This document shows, piece by piece, positions 27,893 to 39,060 of a stretch of DNA of 64,000 nt. This stretch comes from Pleodorina starrii. Taxonomy: Eukaryota; Chlorophyta; Chlorophyceae; Chlamydomonadales; Volvocaceae. Numbering within the stretch: the first letter of the stretch is position 1; every line of letters begins with the position of its first letter. The notes below the pieces were generated by a model. That model was given only the letters and a program-made list of their open reading frames with translations. It did no database searches and was not told the DNA's origin. The stretch spans positions 2,356,001 to 2,420,000 of the forward strand of contig BRXU01000008.1 in assembly GCA_030267565.1 (NCBI GenBank), in the 5' to 3' direction. The translations under genes were made by a program, and so were the position numbers.

Positions 27893-28470
27893 GCTAGCCC
27901 GGGGGACTAACGGGGGCTGCTACACGGTCATGGACGCAGGCCCCGCAGACAACCGGCCAGACTATGTAGCAGGCAAAAGACTACCCCAATGGCTGCTCCC
28001 AATGCAAGCACCCCGGAGGATGTCAGCGTAGCTCAATTGGTAGAGCACTCGCTTGTCAATTCGGTGGTCATGGGATCAATCCCATGCTTGGTCGAATTGG
28101 TAATGGGTAGATGTGGGTTCGAATCCCACCGCTGGCCCCTGGCATTAGCCAGGGTGAATAACGGTGAGTCCGGCCCGCTAAACTCCGGATCGTGCAGGGG
28201 CGCTCGAGAAAATGTCCCAGATCAATCAGTCCGCCCGTCAGGTCTGATTCACCCTGGTGATCGCGCCGAACGGAGAAGAAATTACTCCCTAGGCCCGGTC
28301 CCCTAAACACACGCGAGAGTCTGTCTCCGCGTAAAATTAATTAATTAATTAATTAACACCCCGGAGGATAAACGGCTCAAAATGCGCCCTGATTTTCTTC
28401 GAATCCCTAGCATCCCTCTCAACGAGGCACAAGCGACCGGATACATGGGACCTCCGGACCACATTATTAA
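27893..28470 (+). pseudogene. Relic of Dualen REL endonuclease, interrupted by a SINE
   Basis: Plus-strand text reads GGLTGAATRSWTQA-type shifted frames at first, then matches DYVAGKRLPQWLLP before the SINE and LKMRPDFLRIPSIPLNEAQ after it. The nuclease Asp of RPD survives but the following Glu motif is not present. The SINE splits the sequence between the two matches. Confidence 0.8.
28022..28356 (+). mobile_element. tRNA-derived SINE inside the REL relic
   Basis: Nearly the same sequence as the SINE at 23687, with A box, two B-box-like words and a longer (TTAA)n tail. It is flanked by a 13-bp target duplication, CACCCCGGAGGAT, at 28009-28021 and 28357-28369. Copy A of the duplication has a single CACCCCGGAGGAG without the SINE, which is the empty site. 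Confidence 0.95.
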
Positions 28471-29766
28471 AATTATTATTACGCAAACTGCACAATGTCA
28501 ATGTCCAGGCCGCGTTTCCGTTCCTCACCACCAAGCCCCAACTGGATGGAGCAATATCCATGTACGGCACTCACATGTCTATCTGCCTAGCCAAGCGGCG
28601 CCTCGCTCGCCGGGCAGCACGTCACCTCGTTGTTGAACAGCGAATACACGCAGCTGGGCCCGAAGCACAGCCCCCCCGGGGTGCCACAGCCGCTGCTGCT
28701 GCTTCGTGACATTGCCAGACACAAGTACAGCCCGCCCTCCGGAGGGACGACAGGGAAGTGGTCGGTCAGGCGGCCGAAACCCAGGATGCCGTACGTGTCG
28801 CCGTTCCAGACCTTCTGGCTGTAGTACGGAAACACCCGCACACCGTTGATTGTGGCCTTTCGGATGGCCTTGGGTTTCTCAAGAACGCAGGACGGATCTG
28901 CAGGGGTGTTGCATTTCGTTGAGGGGTCGTGCGTGGCGAAAAGTAAGGTGTGGCGATGGGTGGCTGGAGCTATCTATGTATATCGATATGCGGTAAATAA
29001 GCGAACGCCTGGGGCGGGTGCAGTATTGCGGAGCACCGACGACGCCCGCCGCAGCCGTGCATCGCTCGCACGGTCAGCCCCCCGTAAGGTCAAGCAATGA
29101 GGATTAGGCCGAATTGAATCCCCTCCCAACCCCCAAACCCCCTCCCAACCAAACAAGGGGTGATGGAGTGTCGGTCACCGTTAAATCCGTACGGGTGGAG
29201 TTGAGTGTTAGGGACTTGGGCCGAACCGCTGCTGGAAGCCCGCTGCCTAATAAGCGAGAACGCCTCTGGGGCTATGACAATGTGATTTCGGGCAGCAGTT
29301 TCACCATGAGAGGTTCGAGAAGCAATCGAACCGAGTCAGCTGGTGGGGCTTCGGCCCTGCCCGGGGAGTGGGCCCCGTGAACAAAGTGGCTGTCTGTCAT
29401 GTTGAGATGTAGCCGCCGAAAGGCGGCGTGGAACGTACGTCCGGCTGAACAGGTTTGCTCCTGTCCACTCAATACCGGTATTTCCACCGATTGTCCGAGG
29501 GCTACGTGGAAGAGACTACGTTGAGGGCTACCCATACGCACTCAGGAGGGTAGGTTAGGTGTGCGAGTTATTATAAGTTGGAATGAATAGGACTTCTGGA
29601 TGCGTTGGAGCGAGTGCGGCCTACATACCTCGGACCATACGTAAACAGTTAAAACATCTTTCTACTAATTCCTGTCTCTATTCGTTTAGATTGTTATAAC
29701 GTTTGTCAATGACTATTTGTATTGATTTACAGCGTATCGAGCGGTTAGATTAGGTCGTCACTCACG

Positions 29767-29802
<36 letters not shown>

Positions 29803-30839
29803 AAAAGACTGAGGCAACCCTAGCTAGGCCGCTTCGCGCTGGGGCCCCGCCCAAAAACCCTAAAACCCCTAAAAGCACCTAAACAACCCGCCCAGGCGTG
29901 AACCGCCGGGAACCAGCCACCATGCATATCGGCTTTGCATATATAAGTATAGTACGCTATCGATCCATAGGAGAAGTGTAATTTGCCAAGAGCTGCAATG
30001 CACCACTCACTGATGATCATCTCGATCGTGTTGACTGTCATGTTTGAGCATGGGCCAGCACCCCAGCCAAATTCACCCGTGCTGCCGCCCACGAGTCCCA
30101 CACGGAAACAGAAGGAGGAGTCGACGGATGTGTCGTTGACAGGCCCAACGGGGGACGCCATACGGTACGGCGACAAATGAACATCACGTGCCGTACAGGA
30201 CGAGAAGGGAAAAGTGTCGATGAGATAAGCGTTGGGGGAAGGAGGCGGCGGGCGGGGGCCGGCAGGCGAGGGTGGGCGGGGTGGAGGCGGGGACGGGGAT
30301 GAAGGTGGGGGTGAGGGCGGTGGTGAGCGGAGCCTGGGCGACTTGGGAGTCGTTTGCTGCTTTGACGGCGGCGGACTGATTTGAGGGCTGCCGAATGGAG
30401 GAGACGGTGAAGGTGAAGGCGGAGGTCTCTCACGGGGCACAGGTGACGGGGGCGGGGTTGGAGGGGGAGGCTGTGGGGATGGAGGCGGCGGTGGAGACGG
30501 TGAAGGTGGCGGGGGAGATGGGAACGGAGATTGGGGCGTAAGGGGGCTAGGTGAGGGAGGTGAGGGCGGCAGCGGAGGCGCAGGGGGAGGCGGAGGACGG
30601 GGTTGCGGAGGCGGCTGTGGAGATGGAGGGCGCGGTGATGGAGGGAGGGAAGGCGGTGAGGGCGAGGGTGGCGGCATGGGTGGTGGAGAGGGAGAGACGC
30701 CTAGCGTGCCGGATGGGCGAGGTGGTGGCGGTGGCGGTGGTGGTGGAAGCGGAGGAGGTGGGGAACGTGGCGAGGGTGGGGGCGGTGGAGGGGAGGGTGG
30801 CGGAGGCGGCGGCGGGGAAGGTGGAGAGGGCGGCGATGG

Positions 30840-30941
30840 TGTAACGCCGAGGTCATAGGTGCCGTACAGTCGGCTAGCATAAAGCCTAAGAAAGGCGTCG
30901 CACAGCATCTCGAGTAGCCTTTGCTCCGCCCAAGCACTACA
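30840..30941 (+). repeat. Left LTR of the TRIM
   Basis: 102 bp, TG...CA, same as 31218-31319 at every base I compared. Confidence 0.95.
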
Positions 30942-31217
30942 TTGGTATCGAGACCAGTACTGTCGTACAGTCTCTCAGAGGTCGTCAGTTCGATCCCTGG
31001 TACTCGCGGAAAGGCTTCCACTCCAGAAAACCTTGCAAATTAAGGCTAGAGGCATGTATGCCGCGGCATGACCTGACTTGGGAAGTTGTCCACCCCAATG
31101 CCGAAGACCTGGCTAAGACCCCAGGCATGCAAAGGTGGTGAAAGGCGGAGTGGACTGTGCACAGACACTGCGAGGACGCAGTGAGGACCGAGGACGTTCC
31201 CTTCAGAGGGGGGGGAA

Positions 31218-31319
31218 TGTAACGCCGAGGTCATAGGTGCCGTACAGTCGGCTAGCATAAAGCCTAAGAAAGGCGTCGCACAGCATCTCGAGTAGCCTTT
31301 GCTCCGCCCAAGCACTACA
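31218..31319 (+). repeat. Right LTR of the TRIM
   Basis: 102 bp, preceded by the polypurine tract at 31205-31217. Confidence 0.95.
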
Positions 31320-33035
31320 GATGGGGAGGGCGGCAGCGGTGGAGGAGGCGAAGGCGGTAGAGGTGGAGGTGGGGAGGGCGGCAGCGGTGGGGGAGGTGAA
31401 GGCGGTAGAGGTGGAGGTGGGGAGGGCGGCAGCGGTGGAGGAGGCGAAGGAGGTAGAGGTGGAGGTGGGGAGGGTGGCAGCGGTGGAGATGGGGAGGGTG
31501 GCAGCGGTGGGGGAGGCGAAGGAGGCAGAGGTAGAGGTGGGGAGGGCGGCAGCGGTGGAGGTGGCGGAGAGCAGGCGCAATTGTACAGCTCGAAGTAGAT
31601 GTAACTGAAGCTGGTGGGGGAGTTGGGGCAAACTGGGTCCCACGGGTCATTGGCCTGAACCCGCTTGTTCCCCATCCATCCAACGGTACTTCCATCTCCA
31701 TTACGCAAATACTTGACGAAGATGTACACCGGGTTGAGTGCGCAATACTGGATTGAATTGTAATAGTTCGCTTCGTCAAACAAAAATAACAATGAAACGC
31801 CCATATCTCGACTGGAATACTCGTCCATAGATATACCCGAAAACCACTTATTCCTATAGCCTTCAGACACAGGGTTGGGTTCGGTGCAGCCAGCCGAGCC
31901 GTTGTAGCGCGCGGCGAACTGAGATGGCGTCAGGAATAGGGTGTACGCAGAAGCGGTGGTCGACCAAGCTGAGCCGTTAGCGTAAATGTTTGGACCGCCG
32001 GGCATTGTGCTCCCGGCGCTAGAGGTACGATAAATCGAGGAAATAGTGGCGTCTGAGAATTTCGGCAACGTGTCGTTGTAGACGGGAATTTCAATAGTTT
32101 GCACCTCGATTCCGTTGATCGCCATGAGAAAGGTATTACACGGAAGGGCGGCAGGGCAGTGGCCCAGTAGCCCTGTCGCAAGTAGCGCTGCGAAGGCGGC
32201 GACGATGGGGGCGAAGGAACGCCGGCGAGGAACCAGCGGGAAGCGGCGGGTGTGCGGTGTAGCGCCGGCCGCCGCCATTACTGGCCGCCGGCTGCTGGTG
32301 ATGTCCCCAGCAGTGTTGGCACCACCGATGGTGCTCTGGCGGCTCGGAAGGGGGCGCATCCGATCGCGACGCCTCGCTCCAGCGGCTATCCGTCCGTCCT
32401 GCAAAAGGGAAGAGAAGAAAGAACATGCTTTGGCGCAGGTATGTGCATAGCAAATCAAAGTCCTTCCTGACAGCAATAATTGTTACGGCTGGGCGGGATA
32501 GCACGCCAGCAGCTGGTCTGCATGTTGTTTCATTATCGCCGGCGACAGCTAGCTGCGAAAAATAGCATCCGCGATCAAAGATACAAAGGCGAGGCATAGC
32601 GATTGCTGGCAGCAGTCAGTATGTACATACGTCATTTCCCGCGAGATGCATGGAGCGATCGAGCTGGCAACGAAGCAAGCAAACCTTTGCTTGACGGTCG
32701 ACAACAAACGACTGCACAACCGGCGAGCAGGCAAATTCACACCTTGTTGGGACGCTCACACGCCTTGCTTGCTCGCGCTTTGGCGACCTGCTTGCTTGTT
32801 GTTTGCACAGCCTACGAGCGAGCTAAACCATATCTGGTTGGCGAATTGATCCCCTGGCCACTCTGGGAAAAGGAGAGGGGGGTCTAGACTCCCTGACTCC
32901 GTATAAAATGGGCTGGCAATTCTCCGTAATGTAACCGCATTTTACGGAGGATGGTCTCCGTAAAGTGTCTCCGCAATCTCTCCGCCAGATTACGGAGACT
33001 TTTCGGAGACCCTACGAAGAGTATTTATATTTATA

Positions 33036-35306
33036 CCCGTAATGGTCCTCAGACCAATGAAGGGTTAAGCACCAGAGGAGTTGTGGGCTCAATATGTTAG
33101 CCAGCAGTACACATGTGGGCGGCACCGGGGCGGTACTGTCGCATTGTCAGCGGCGCCGTTGCACGCCTGAAGCCGGGTAAAATACTGAGAAGAGGAAGGG
33201 CGGACGTATTGGAGTCGCAAGCGAGGGGCGGCGAGGCGAAATGGGGTCCTAATGGAAAGCGCCATGAGGACGCCAGTGCAGGGCGCACGGCGCTGTGTGC
33301 CTGCGAGGGCCCGTACAAGCGCATGTTAAAGGCGACACGCTTTTCAATTGAAGTCGCCCAACGTTTGCCAGAACGGACCACAATAGGAAAGGCGGTGACG
33401 CATGCGTAATGCGCAGGAAGGAGAACCAAGCGCCCGGAGGACGCAAGCGTTGCGTATAAACATATGCAAATGGCATAAACAAAAGAATCCATGTGTGCGA
33501 GGCAAAGCACGGGAGCGCGAACAGCGGCGGGAAGTAAGGAGAAGGCCGAAACCGGGAAGCGGGCATTAGAAGGAAAGACAATGCAAAGGCAGCGCGAAGT
33601 AGTATCAACAAATGATAGCGAGGGAATGCAACACGCCATACAGACCAGATGGCGAGCTGTGTCAGTCACGCGAACGGTTGACGCAATACGCGGAGACCTC
33701 TGGACCGACACCGCGATCATAAGAACAAATTCAATCTGAATGGCGCTTGGATGCAAAGCGACGGTTACGCATGCGCGAGGCGCAGGACCTAGGAAGCCGA
33801 AACTGGAGCATACATACGCTGCGCAGGTTCACACGCGTGCGAAGGCTGTTTGCAGGGCAACGACAACGAAAACGGCGCAGGATACGGTGCGTGAACCGGA
33901 CGTTTACACGCGAGGGTGACAATACAGGCGGGACAGGTAATACAGCGACCAAGCGCACGTATCCGAACAAGAGCTGTCCGTCGAAGAAAGCCCCAAAGTT
34001 TCGCCGGTATGAGCGGCTTCCCAAACGCTATACGTGGTTGCCACTGTCGTCATTATAGGTGTTCTCCTTTCGCTGTCACAGCCCTGAACGCCCGGAAGCA
34101 GCAGGTGTGACAGCGATCGGCGCAACAGCATCAGCAGCGGCCGCGACCAGCCGCAGGCGCGTCTTGCGTAGGGACGGGATGCACGCGAATCGTAGGTGTC
34201 ATTTCTTCCTTGACACAGTAATCAGCAGCGTTTGTTGCCGGGGGGAATCCGCATGGAAGTACCTGGCGGACGGCCATCTTTGGCACGTCCTCGGCCATCT
34301 TCGGTACGTCCTTTCAGGAGCACTGTCAGTGCGTACCTGGGGCAGCTCGCATTAGACAAGACAATGTTGCAGCAACCGTCAACGGTTCGCGGCCCGAGCT
34401 GGAATGGAGCGCGCCGCAGCCCAGTTGTGTGGGGCAAGAGATGCGAGCGAGGCACAGGCCAAACAGAGCCAGAATGTGCTGGTACGGTAGGCTAGGGTAG
34501 GGTTCGCAATGAAGACAACACCTTGGGCGTGCAGGTCGTCCTCTTCGACGCGTCTACGGCGGAGCTGCGAAACTAACTGGCAGACCGTCAGCCTCGCGGA
34601 ACTGGGTTGTGCACGCGGTGCCCCAGTGCCATGGCCGCGCGCCGCCGGGGGCCACGGTGGGGGTTTTGGGTTTGTGGACCCTGTGCCAGTTTTCCCCGCT
34701 GTGATTGCCCCTGTCGGGCTTCGTGAAGCATGAGGTCGCTTGGGTGTGGTTCACCATTCAATACAACGTGGGCAACAAGATGTGTGTGACGTGAAGGCCT
34801 TTGGGGCCCACAGGGCGGGGGGGGGGGGCATGGCCTCCGTGCTTTGCTAGTGCCCTGCGTGCCCCCTACATGTCAGCCCGGACTATCTCCGGTATTGGGA
34901 TGACCACATTCGATCAACATGTCATCCTGCCTGGGCACGCACACACATGTAAGCCGCAGCATTAACGTCCGGACTGGTTTCAACCTAGGCAATTACAGGT
35001 TCTCGTGAGATGTCCAGCCAGTTCGTTCGCATATGCACCGAAGGTGCTGCACTAGCTGTACCTGTAGTAAGGTGATCGTTTTGATAATAGCGTGATATAT
35101 AATAGCGGGGGATAGATAGAGGTCCTTCGTACCTCGAACCCGTGCGAGACGGAACCTGCAATCCACGCTGCCAGGCCGACCTGTTACTGCTGCGTACCGC
35201 TGGCTGCGGCAAACTGACTGTCGTCCGTCTCTCTATCAACACACGCTTTCCACAACTCTACGGCGCAACCAAATTCCGGGATCGCCGCAGGCCCTTCTTG
35301 TACGGG
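33036..35306. mobile_element. 2271-bp insertion with 10-bp target duplication, likely non-autonomous DNA transposon
   Basis: Copy A of the duplication is continuous across this site (about 21034-21040), whereas copy B is split. The insert begins CCCGTAATGG and ends TTGTACGGG, so six terminal bases (CCCGTA/TACGGG) are inverted repeats. It is flanked by TATATTTATA at 33026-33035 and 35307-35316. A 9-11 bp duplication is usual for Mutator-like elements, but the short terminal repeat is atypical. No transposase is recognised in its open frames. AT-rich flanks make the exact edges somewhat uncertain. Confidence 0.65.
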
Positions 35307-35533
35307 TATATTTATATTTAATAAAAAAACCGCAATTTACGGAGGAGTATCGGTAGGCAACCCATAAACTGCATTACTGAGAGCATTTTACGGAATGTAA
35401 ACAGCATATTCCCGAAGAAAGCGTAAGGAAGGCATGCCAGAGAACGAACCCGTTAGGGGCTTTCTGGCTGCTTTCTGCTTTCTCGGGCATGCGAGGGACT
35501 GCCGTTCGTTCCTTCGTTCGTTCGGAGGCACTG

Positions 35534-36578
35534 CCAAAGATGCCCGTGTATTGCGTGTATTGCGTGCATCGACGCGTAGGTCTGTCTATCTGATAGATGC
35601 AGATCTGGATGCGTACTGTACTGAAACGGTGTACGGCGGCATGGTGAAAGTCGTAACAGATCCGTGTGCGTGGCGAAATCCGTGGAGGTCAAGGCAATGG
35701 CTGGCCGGTGCGTGCCTAGGTATATCTGTTCGGTCTGTTTGTTCTACTACGTAGCTGAGAGAGTTCACTTTCCTTTCGTGACGCGCGCGTCGCTCATAAC
35801 TCTCGCTTCCATCCTACCTCGTGCGCTGATGTCGTGAGTGTGATTGGGTAGAACTGCGTCCGGGGCAGTTCAGCGCTAACGCCGCGCTGTCAGCTAGATG
35901 CATGGCAGGCTCCAAAGCTTCCATGACTCAGAACGCGCGTGTGCGTGATTAGGCTGGATGCGCTGCCGGTGGGCCGCCGCTCCACACAGCAGGTTGGGGG
36001 CTTGGACGCGCACAACGACGCTCTTTGGGTGGACCAGGCAGGGCAATCTCGCTTGGGCAGGCGGCGGCGGGCGTGCTGATTTATTGCTGCGCCGGTCGCT
36101 CTATCCGGTTCTCTGTGTTTTGACGCACGTGCAGGTGGTATCAACTGCTGGGGTCCTGGTGAGGCCTGCACCTGCGGACGACCTTTGCGGCCGAAACCTA
36201 CCCCCGATGATGAATACCGGTCGCGGCCAGCGTGGACTGGGTGCGAGTCGTCGAGTGGACTCGGATGCGCCTGGCCAACCACCTAGTGCGGGCTTTGCGG
36301 CCAGACACACGCACGCGGTGCCACAGGCTAGGCTGCAGGCCCGGCAGGCTTGCTGGAATACATAGTTGCAGGCGCCTCGCAGGCAGGGATCTGCAAGCAA
36401 AAGAGGGTCAGACCGGGAAGTGCGTAGAGCCCTCAGGGATTATGCAGCAGGGACGACCGGAATTCTCCCGCCGTGTTGCGGCGTAACCGCGAAATTGAGA
36501 CTGCGGCCCCGCCCAGCTCTCGCGAGTAAGCTACCGCCGCTGTACTGCCCTGCCCTGCCCCGTGTGTGTCCTGTACAG
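35534..36578. other. Stretch with no firm gene
   Basis: Beyond the end of duplication copy B the sequence turns unique. A possible exon at about 36134-36230 (after ACGTGCAG) reads VVSTAGVLVRPAPADDLCG, but nothing supports its identity. It could be an upstream exon of the fragment that follows. Confidence 0.4.
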
Positions 36579-37200
36579 GCCCTGAAGCTGTACGGCGAGC
36601 CCTGGAAGGACATTTTCTTCGATCAGGCGCTGGTGGCCACCCCCCGTTGGGTGCTGGCGGCCCCGCTGGTGCACGGGGGCAGGAAGCTGGGGGCGGTGCT
36701 GTGGCTGTCGTCTTGCAGGTGGGGGGGTGGCGTGGGGTGGGGTGAGGGGTTGGGGGGAAGGTAGAGTGGAGGGGGGTTCCAAATTAACAACGGGGGATGG
36801 GCGGGGGAAGGGAACCACACGGTCGCCTCCGGCGATCCGGGGATGGACTCACTCACTCACAGCGCCACAGAGGGGCCGGGAGATGGACGGGTTCGCAGTA
36901 GGGGGGGGAGGGGGGGCTGGGGGGGGGCGGCCAGTGGGCAGTGGGCGCGAGCTCCCACCTCCACCTCCACCTCCACCCCCCTAGGCCGGGGAGTCTGGGC
37001 TCTGGGGGGATCAGCTGCTCGGCTGCCTGCCGTCTGCTGCCTTCACCTACCGCTGCCGCTGCGCCCGCAGCAACGGAGGAGCGAGTGGCGCCATCGTCTT
37101 GATTGGCCCAATCATCAGCATAGGGCTAGCTAGCTGTGGCTGCCAAGACTTGCTAGCGGTCCTCGGGCACTTCATGCCCCTCCTGTCTGCAGCAGTCATT
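36579..37200 (+). pseudogene. Two-exon fragment of a GAF-like domain protein
   Basis: An exon at 36579-36718 lies between CTGTACAG and a GTGGGG donor. It reads ALKLYGEPWKDIFFDQAL then VATPRWVLAAPLVHGGRKLG and AVLWLSS. It ends in phase 2 and fits a second exon from 37071 (after GCGCCCGCAG) that continues in phase as NGGASGAIVLIGPIISIGLA then SCGCQDLLAVLGHFMPLLSA. The pattern, a strand with PLVHGGRKLGAV followed later by a helix, resembles a GAF small-molecule-binding domain, as in algal cyclases. I see neither the start nor the end of the gene. It may be a relic or part of a longer gene. Confidence 0.35.
36719..37070 (+). other. G-rich and CACCTC-repeat intron between the GAF-like exons
   Basis: Contains GGGGTGGG-rich text after the donor, ACTCACTCACAG near 36848 and a CCACCT/CCACCC run at 36956-36980. 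Confidence 0.3.
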
Positions 37201-37930
37201 AACACGGTCGCTGGAACCGTTCCAGCTGCACCGCTACGTAGCTGCCGCCCTGCAGCTAAGTCGAGCCATCGATCGCCGGACACGGTGGCTCTCGTGGGTG
37301 GGTCCCACCCGAGCCGTCGACGCGACGACGCGTGCGACGGACCAGCATGCATGACGCTGTGGACGTCGCGACCCATCACACGCGACCTGCAGGGCGCGCG
37401 CTTCTAGGGCTGGCTTCGAACGGCCCAGTAGTAAAGCACGCATGATGACCTGCGATCCGAGGCAGGCGAAGAAGCTGCCCGTTGCAAGACAGGCCTGTCA
37501 TGCCGTCCGAATACAGCCCAATCAAATCTCGTCGGGAGGAAGCTACGTCGAAACAGACGCGCGCGATTCAGCGGCGACGGGGAATTGACAGGGCGCAAAC
37601 GCGGCACGGCTACAATGCCTTACAGCACATACGACCGGAAATAGGCGGCAGGCCAGCATGTGGCAACACGCTCGGCGAACGAATTTTTGCAAGCCCACCC
37701 ATTTTTCCTTACAACGAGAACAAGTCTTAGGACTTGCGGGAGCCCAAACCTACCAGTCCGTCGACGGCCCGCGCACTTGAACTTCAATCCTGTCTCCTAA
37801 TAACCCAGCCGTGTTAGCATTCACCCCAGCACCGCACGCACGGCCAGCAAATGCAACCCGACGCCATGGGCCGCGCCGGGCTGTGCTGCTGGGCCGCGCT
37901 TGTCAATCACGCTGCACCACGACCGCCCCC

Positions 37931-38090
37931 GTCATGGACTCCGGTCGCGGCAACCGCGTCATGGACTCCGGTCGCGGCAACCGCGTCATGGACTCCGGTC
38001 GCGGCAACCGCACGACTCATGGACTCATGGACTCCGGTCGCGGCAACCGCACGACCGGCCCCGTCATGGACTCCGGTCGCGGCGCTCATG
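37931..38090. repeat. 27-bp minisatellite
   Basis: A 27-base unit starting GTCATGGACTCCGGTCGCGG is repeated three times in direct order, then twice more with short spacers. Its length keeps one frame open (VMDSGRGNR), but flanking sequence gives no gene. The rest of 37201-38469 shows nothing that I can support. Confidence 0.85.
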
Positions 38091-38469
38091 TCCGTCACAA
38101 CACGCCGCGTCTGTGTCGTTACCCTGTGTTACGGCTCCATCCGCATGCCCGTCCCGAGATGGCCCCCTTCCTACTGCCTGTGTACGGCATATGGGCATAC
38201 TTTCTGTGTACAGCATGTACTGCGCCGGCTGAGTACCCCAACGGAACCGTACCCGCCGCACACTCTACCTAACGACGATCCCAAAACGCGGAACGTCCTG
38301 TCCTAAGTCAAGTAAGCCAGCCGCCGCAACACGCCCCCGGCCCCCCCTCTACATCGCCACACGCCATCGAGTGTCCCGGCGGGTTCCGCCAGCGGTGGAC
38401 CCCCCGCCGCCCCAACCTCAGGATGGCACTGCCGTGACGGGGAGAGCAGATGCTCGGCGCGGCGGCTCC

Positions 38470-39060
38470 TCACCCCCAAATCTCCACGGTCGGCTTGTCG
38501 AACTGCTTGGCTTTGCTGTCATGCACGCCGGCAAAGGCCCAGTCCGAGTGCAGGATCCACGGCTTGATGGGGCCGATGCCCACCGTCATGCCGTTCAGCT
38601 CCGGGCCCAGCGTGATGTAGGATGCGAAGTACGAGGTGTCGCGCTGGTAGTCCTGCACGATGTCGCGGAACATCCGCTTCACGGCACCGCCCTCCTCGCT
38701 GGCCGGGTCGATATTGGGCATCTTGCTCCAGTAGTCCTTAGGCACGTAGACGTGCGCATCGGGAATGTGCTGGGTGTAGAAGCCCATGTTTGGGAAGAAA
38801 TAGGTCTCCGGGAAGCCATACTCGATGAGCGCCTGCGCCAGGCTCTGACCAGCCAGGCCGCGGACCTTGTGAAGCACACCGTTCATATCCACGACGGTGA
38901 CTTCCACAAGCTTGTCAAAGACGGTGGGCGTCTGCGCAGGGCCATGCTCCTCCTCGTGCTCGTCATCGTGGTGTGCGCCTGCCCCAAAGAAGCGGCCCGG
39001 CTGAATAGCTGGGATGATATTGAGACTACGAAGCTGTCGGCCCAGTGCCCGCAGCGCCAT
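38470..39060 (-). CDS. Mitochondrial ferredoxin-fold protein, candidate complex I subunit
   Basis: A single-exon frame of 196 residues. The start, MALRALGRQLRSLNIIPAI, is an Arg-rich amphipathic helix typical of mitochondrial presequences, and an acidic-His stretch (HHDDEHEEEHG) follows. Residues about 52-85 (VEVTVVDMNGVLHKVRGLAG then QSLAQALIEYG) match the beginning of an adrenodoxin-type 2Fe-2S ferredoxin. The second half keeps ferredoxin-like order (PDAHVYVPKDYW ... MTVGIGPIKPW). There is no cysteine anywhere, so it cannot hold a normal iron-sulfur cluster. Plant and green algal complex I has a ferredoxin-like bridge subunit (C1-FDX) that fits this description, so that is my best guess. 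Divergent from the SNARE gene, 518 bases apart. Confidence 0.85.
   Translation of the reverse strand: MALRALGRQLRSLNIIPAIQPGRFFGAGAHHDDEHEEEHGPAQTPTVFDKLVEVTVVDMNGVLHKVRGLAGQSLAQALIEYGFPETYFFPNMGFYTQHIPDAHVYVPKDYWSKMPNIDPASEEGGAVKRMFRDIVQDYQRDTSYFASYITLGPELNGMTVGIGPIKPWILHSDWAFAGVHDSKAKQFDKPTVEIWG

Larger units (their letters stand above)
30840..31319 (+). mobile_element. TRIM (miniature LTR retrotransposon)
   Basis: Two direct repeats of 102 bp, 30840-30941 and 31218-31319, look identical base for base; both start TGTAACGCC and end CACTACA (TG...CA). After the left LTR comes TTGGTATCGAGACC, whose TGGTATC resembles an initiator-Met tRNA primer site. Before the right LTR is a purine tract, AGAGGGGGGGGAA. 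The 276-bp inside codes for nothing. A 5-bp duplication, GATGG, flanks it (30835-30839 and 31320-31324), and copy A has an uninterrupted GCGATGGGGAGG. Confidence 0.95.
28587..32278 (-). pseudogene. Pherophorin-type glycoprotein, copy B, disrupted by a TRIM
   Basis: Start at the ATG at 32278 (MAAAGATPHTRRF) with signal anchor SFAPIVAAFAALLATGLLG. The same Cys- and Asn-X-Ser/Thr-rich domain, Pro-rich rod and C-terminal pherophorin domain as copy A follow. Here the C-terminal domain reads cleanly through DTSVDSSFCFRVGLVGG to IISEWC. The last exon is 28897-28587 (acceptor CCCCTGCAG), ending FGPSCVYSLFNNEVTCCP. The rod is interrupted by a 480-bp TRIM plus a 5-bp duplication; 485 bases shift the frame, and the first stop lies at 31046, so translation would end inside the TRIM. 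Apart from the insertion this copy appears intact, which makes the damage recent. Confidence 0.82.
27455..35533. repeat. Segmental duplication, copy B with three insertions
   Basis: Second copy of the block at 16739-21252 (and probably 4553-4945). It carries a SINE at 28022-28356, a TRIM at 30840-31319 and a 2271-bp element at 33036-35306. Removing the three restores alignment with copy A up to the GTTCGGAGGCACTGC end. Confidence 0.85.

Noticed and set aside
37931..38090. CRISPR-like array
   Set aside because: The repeats are directly adjacent without unique spacers, and the DNA is eukaryotic; it is a minisatellite.
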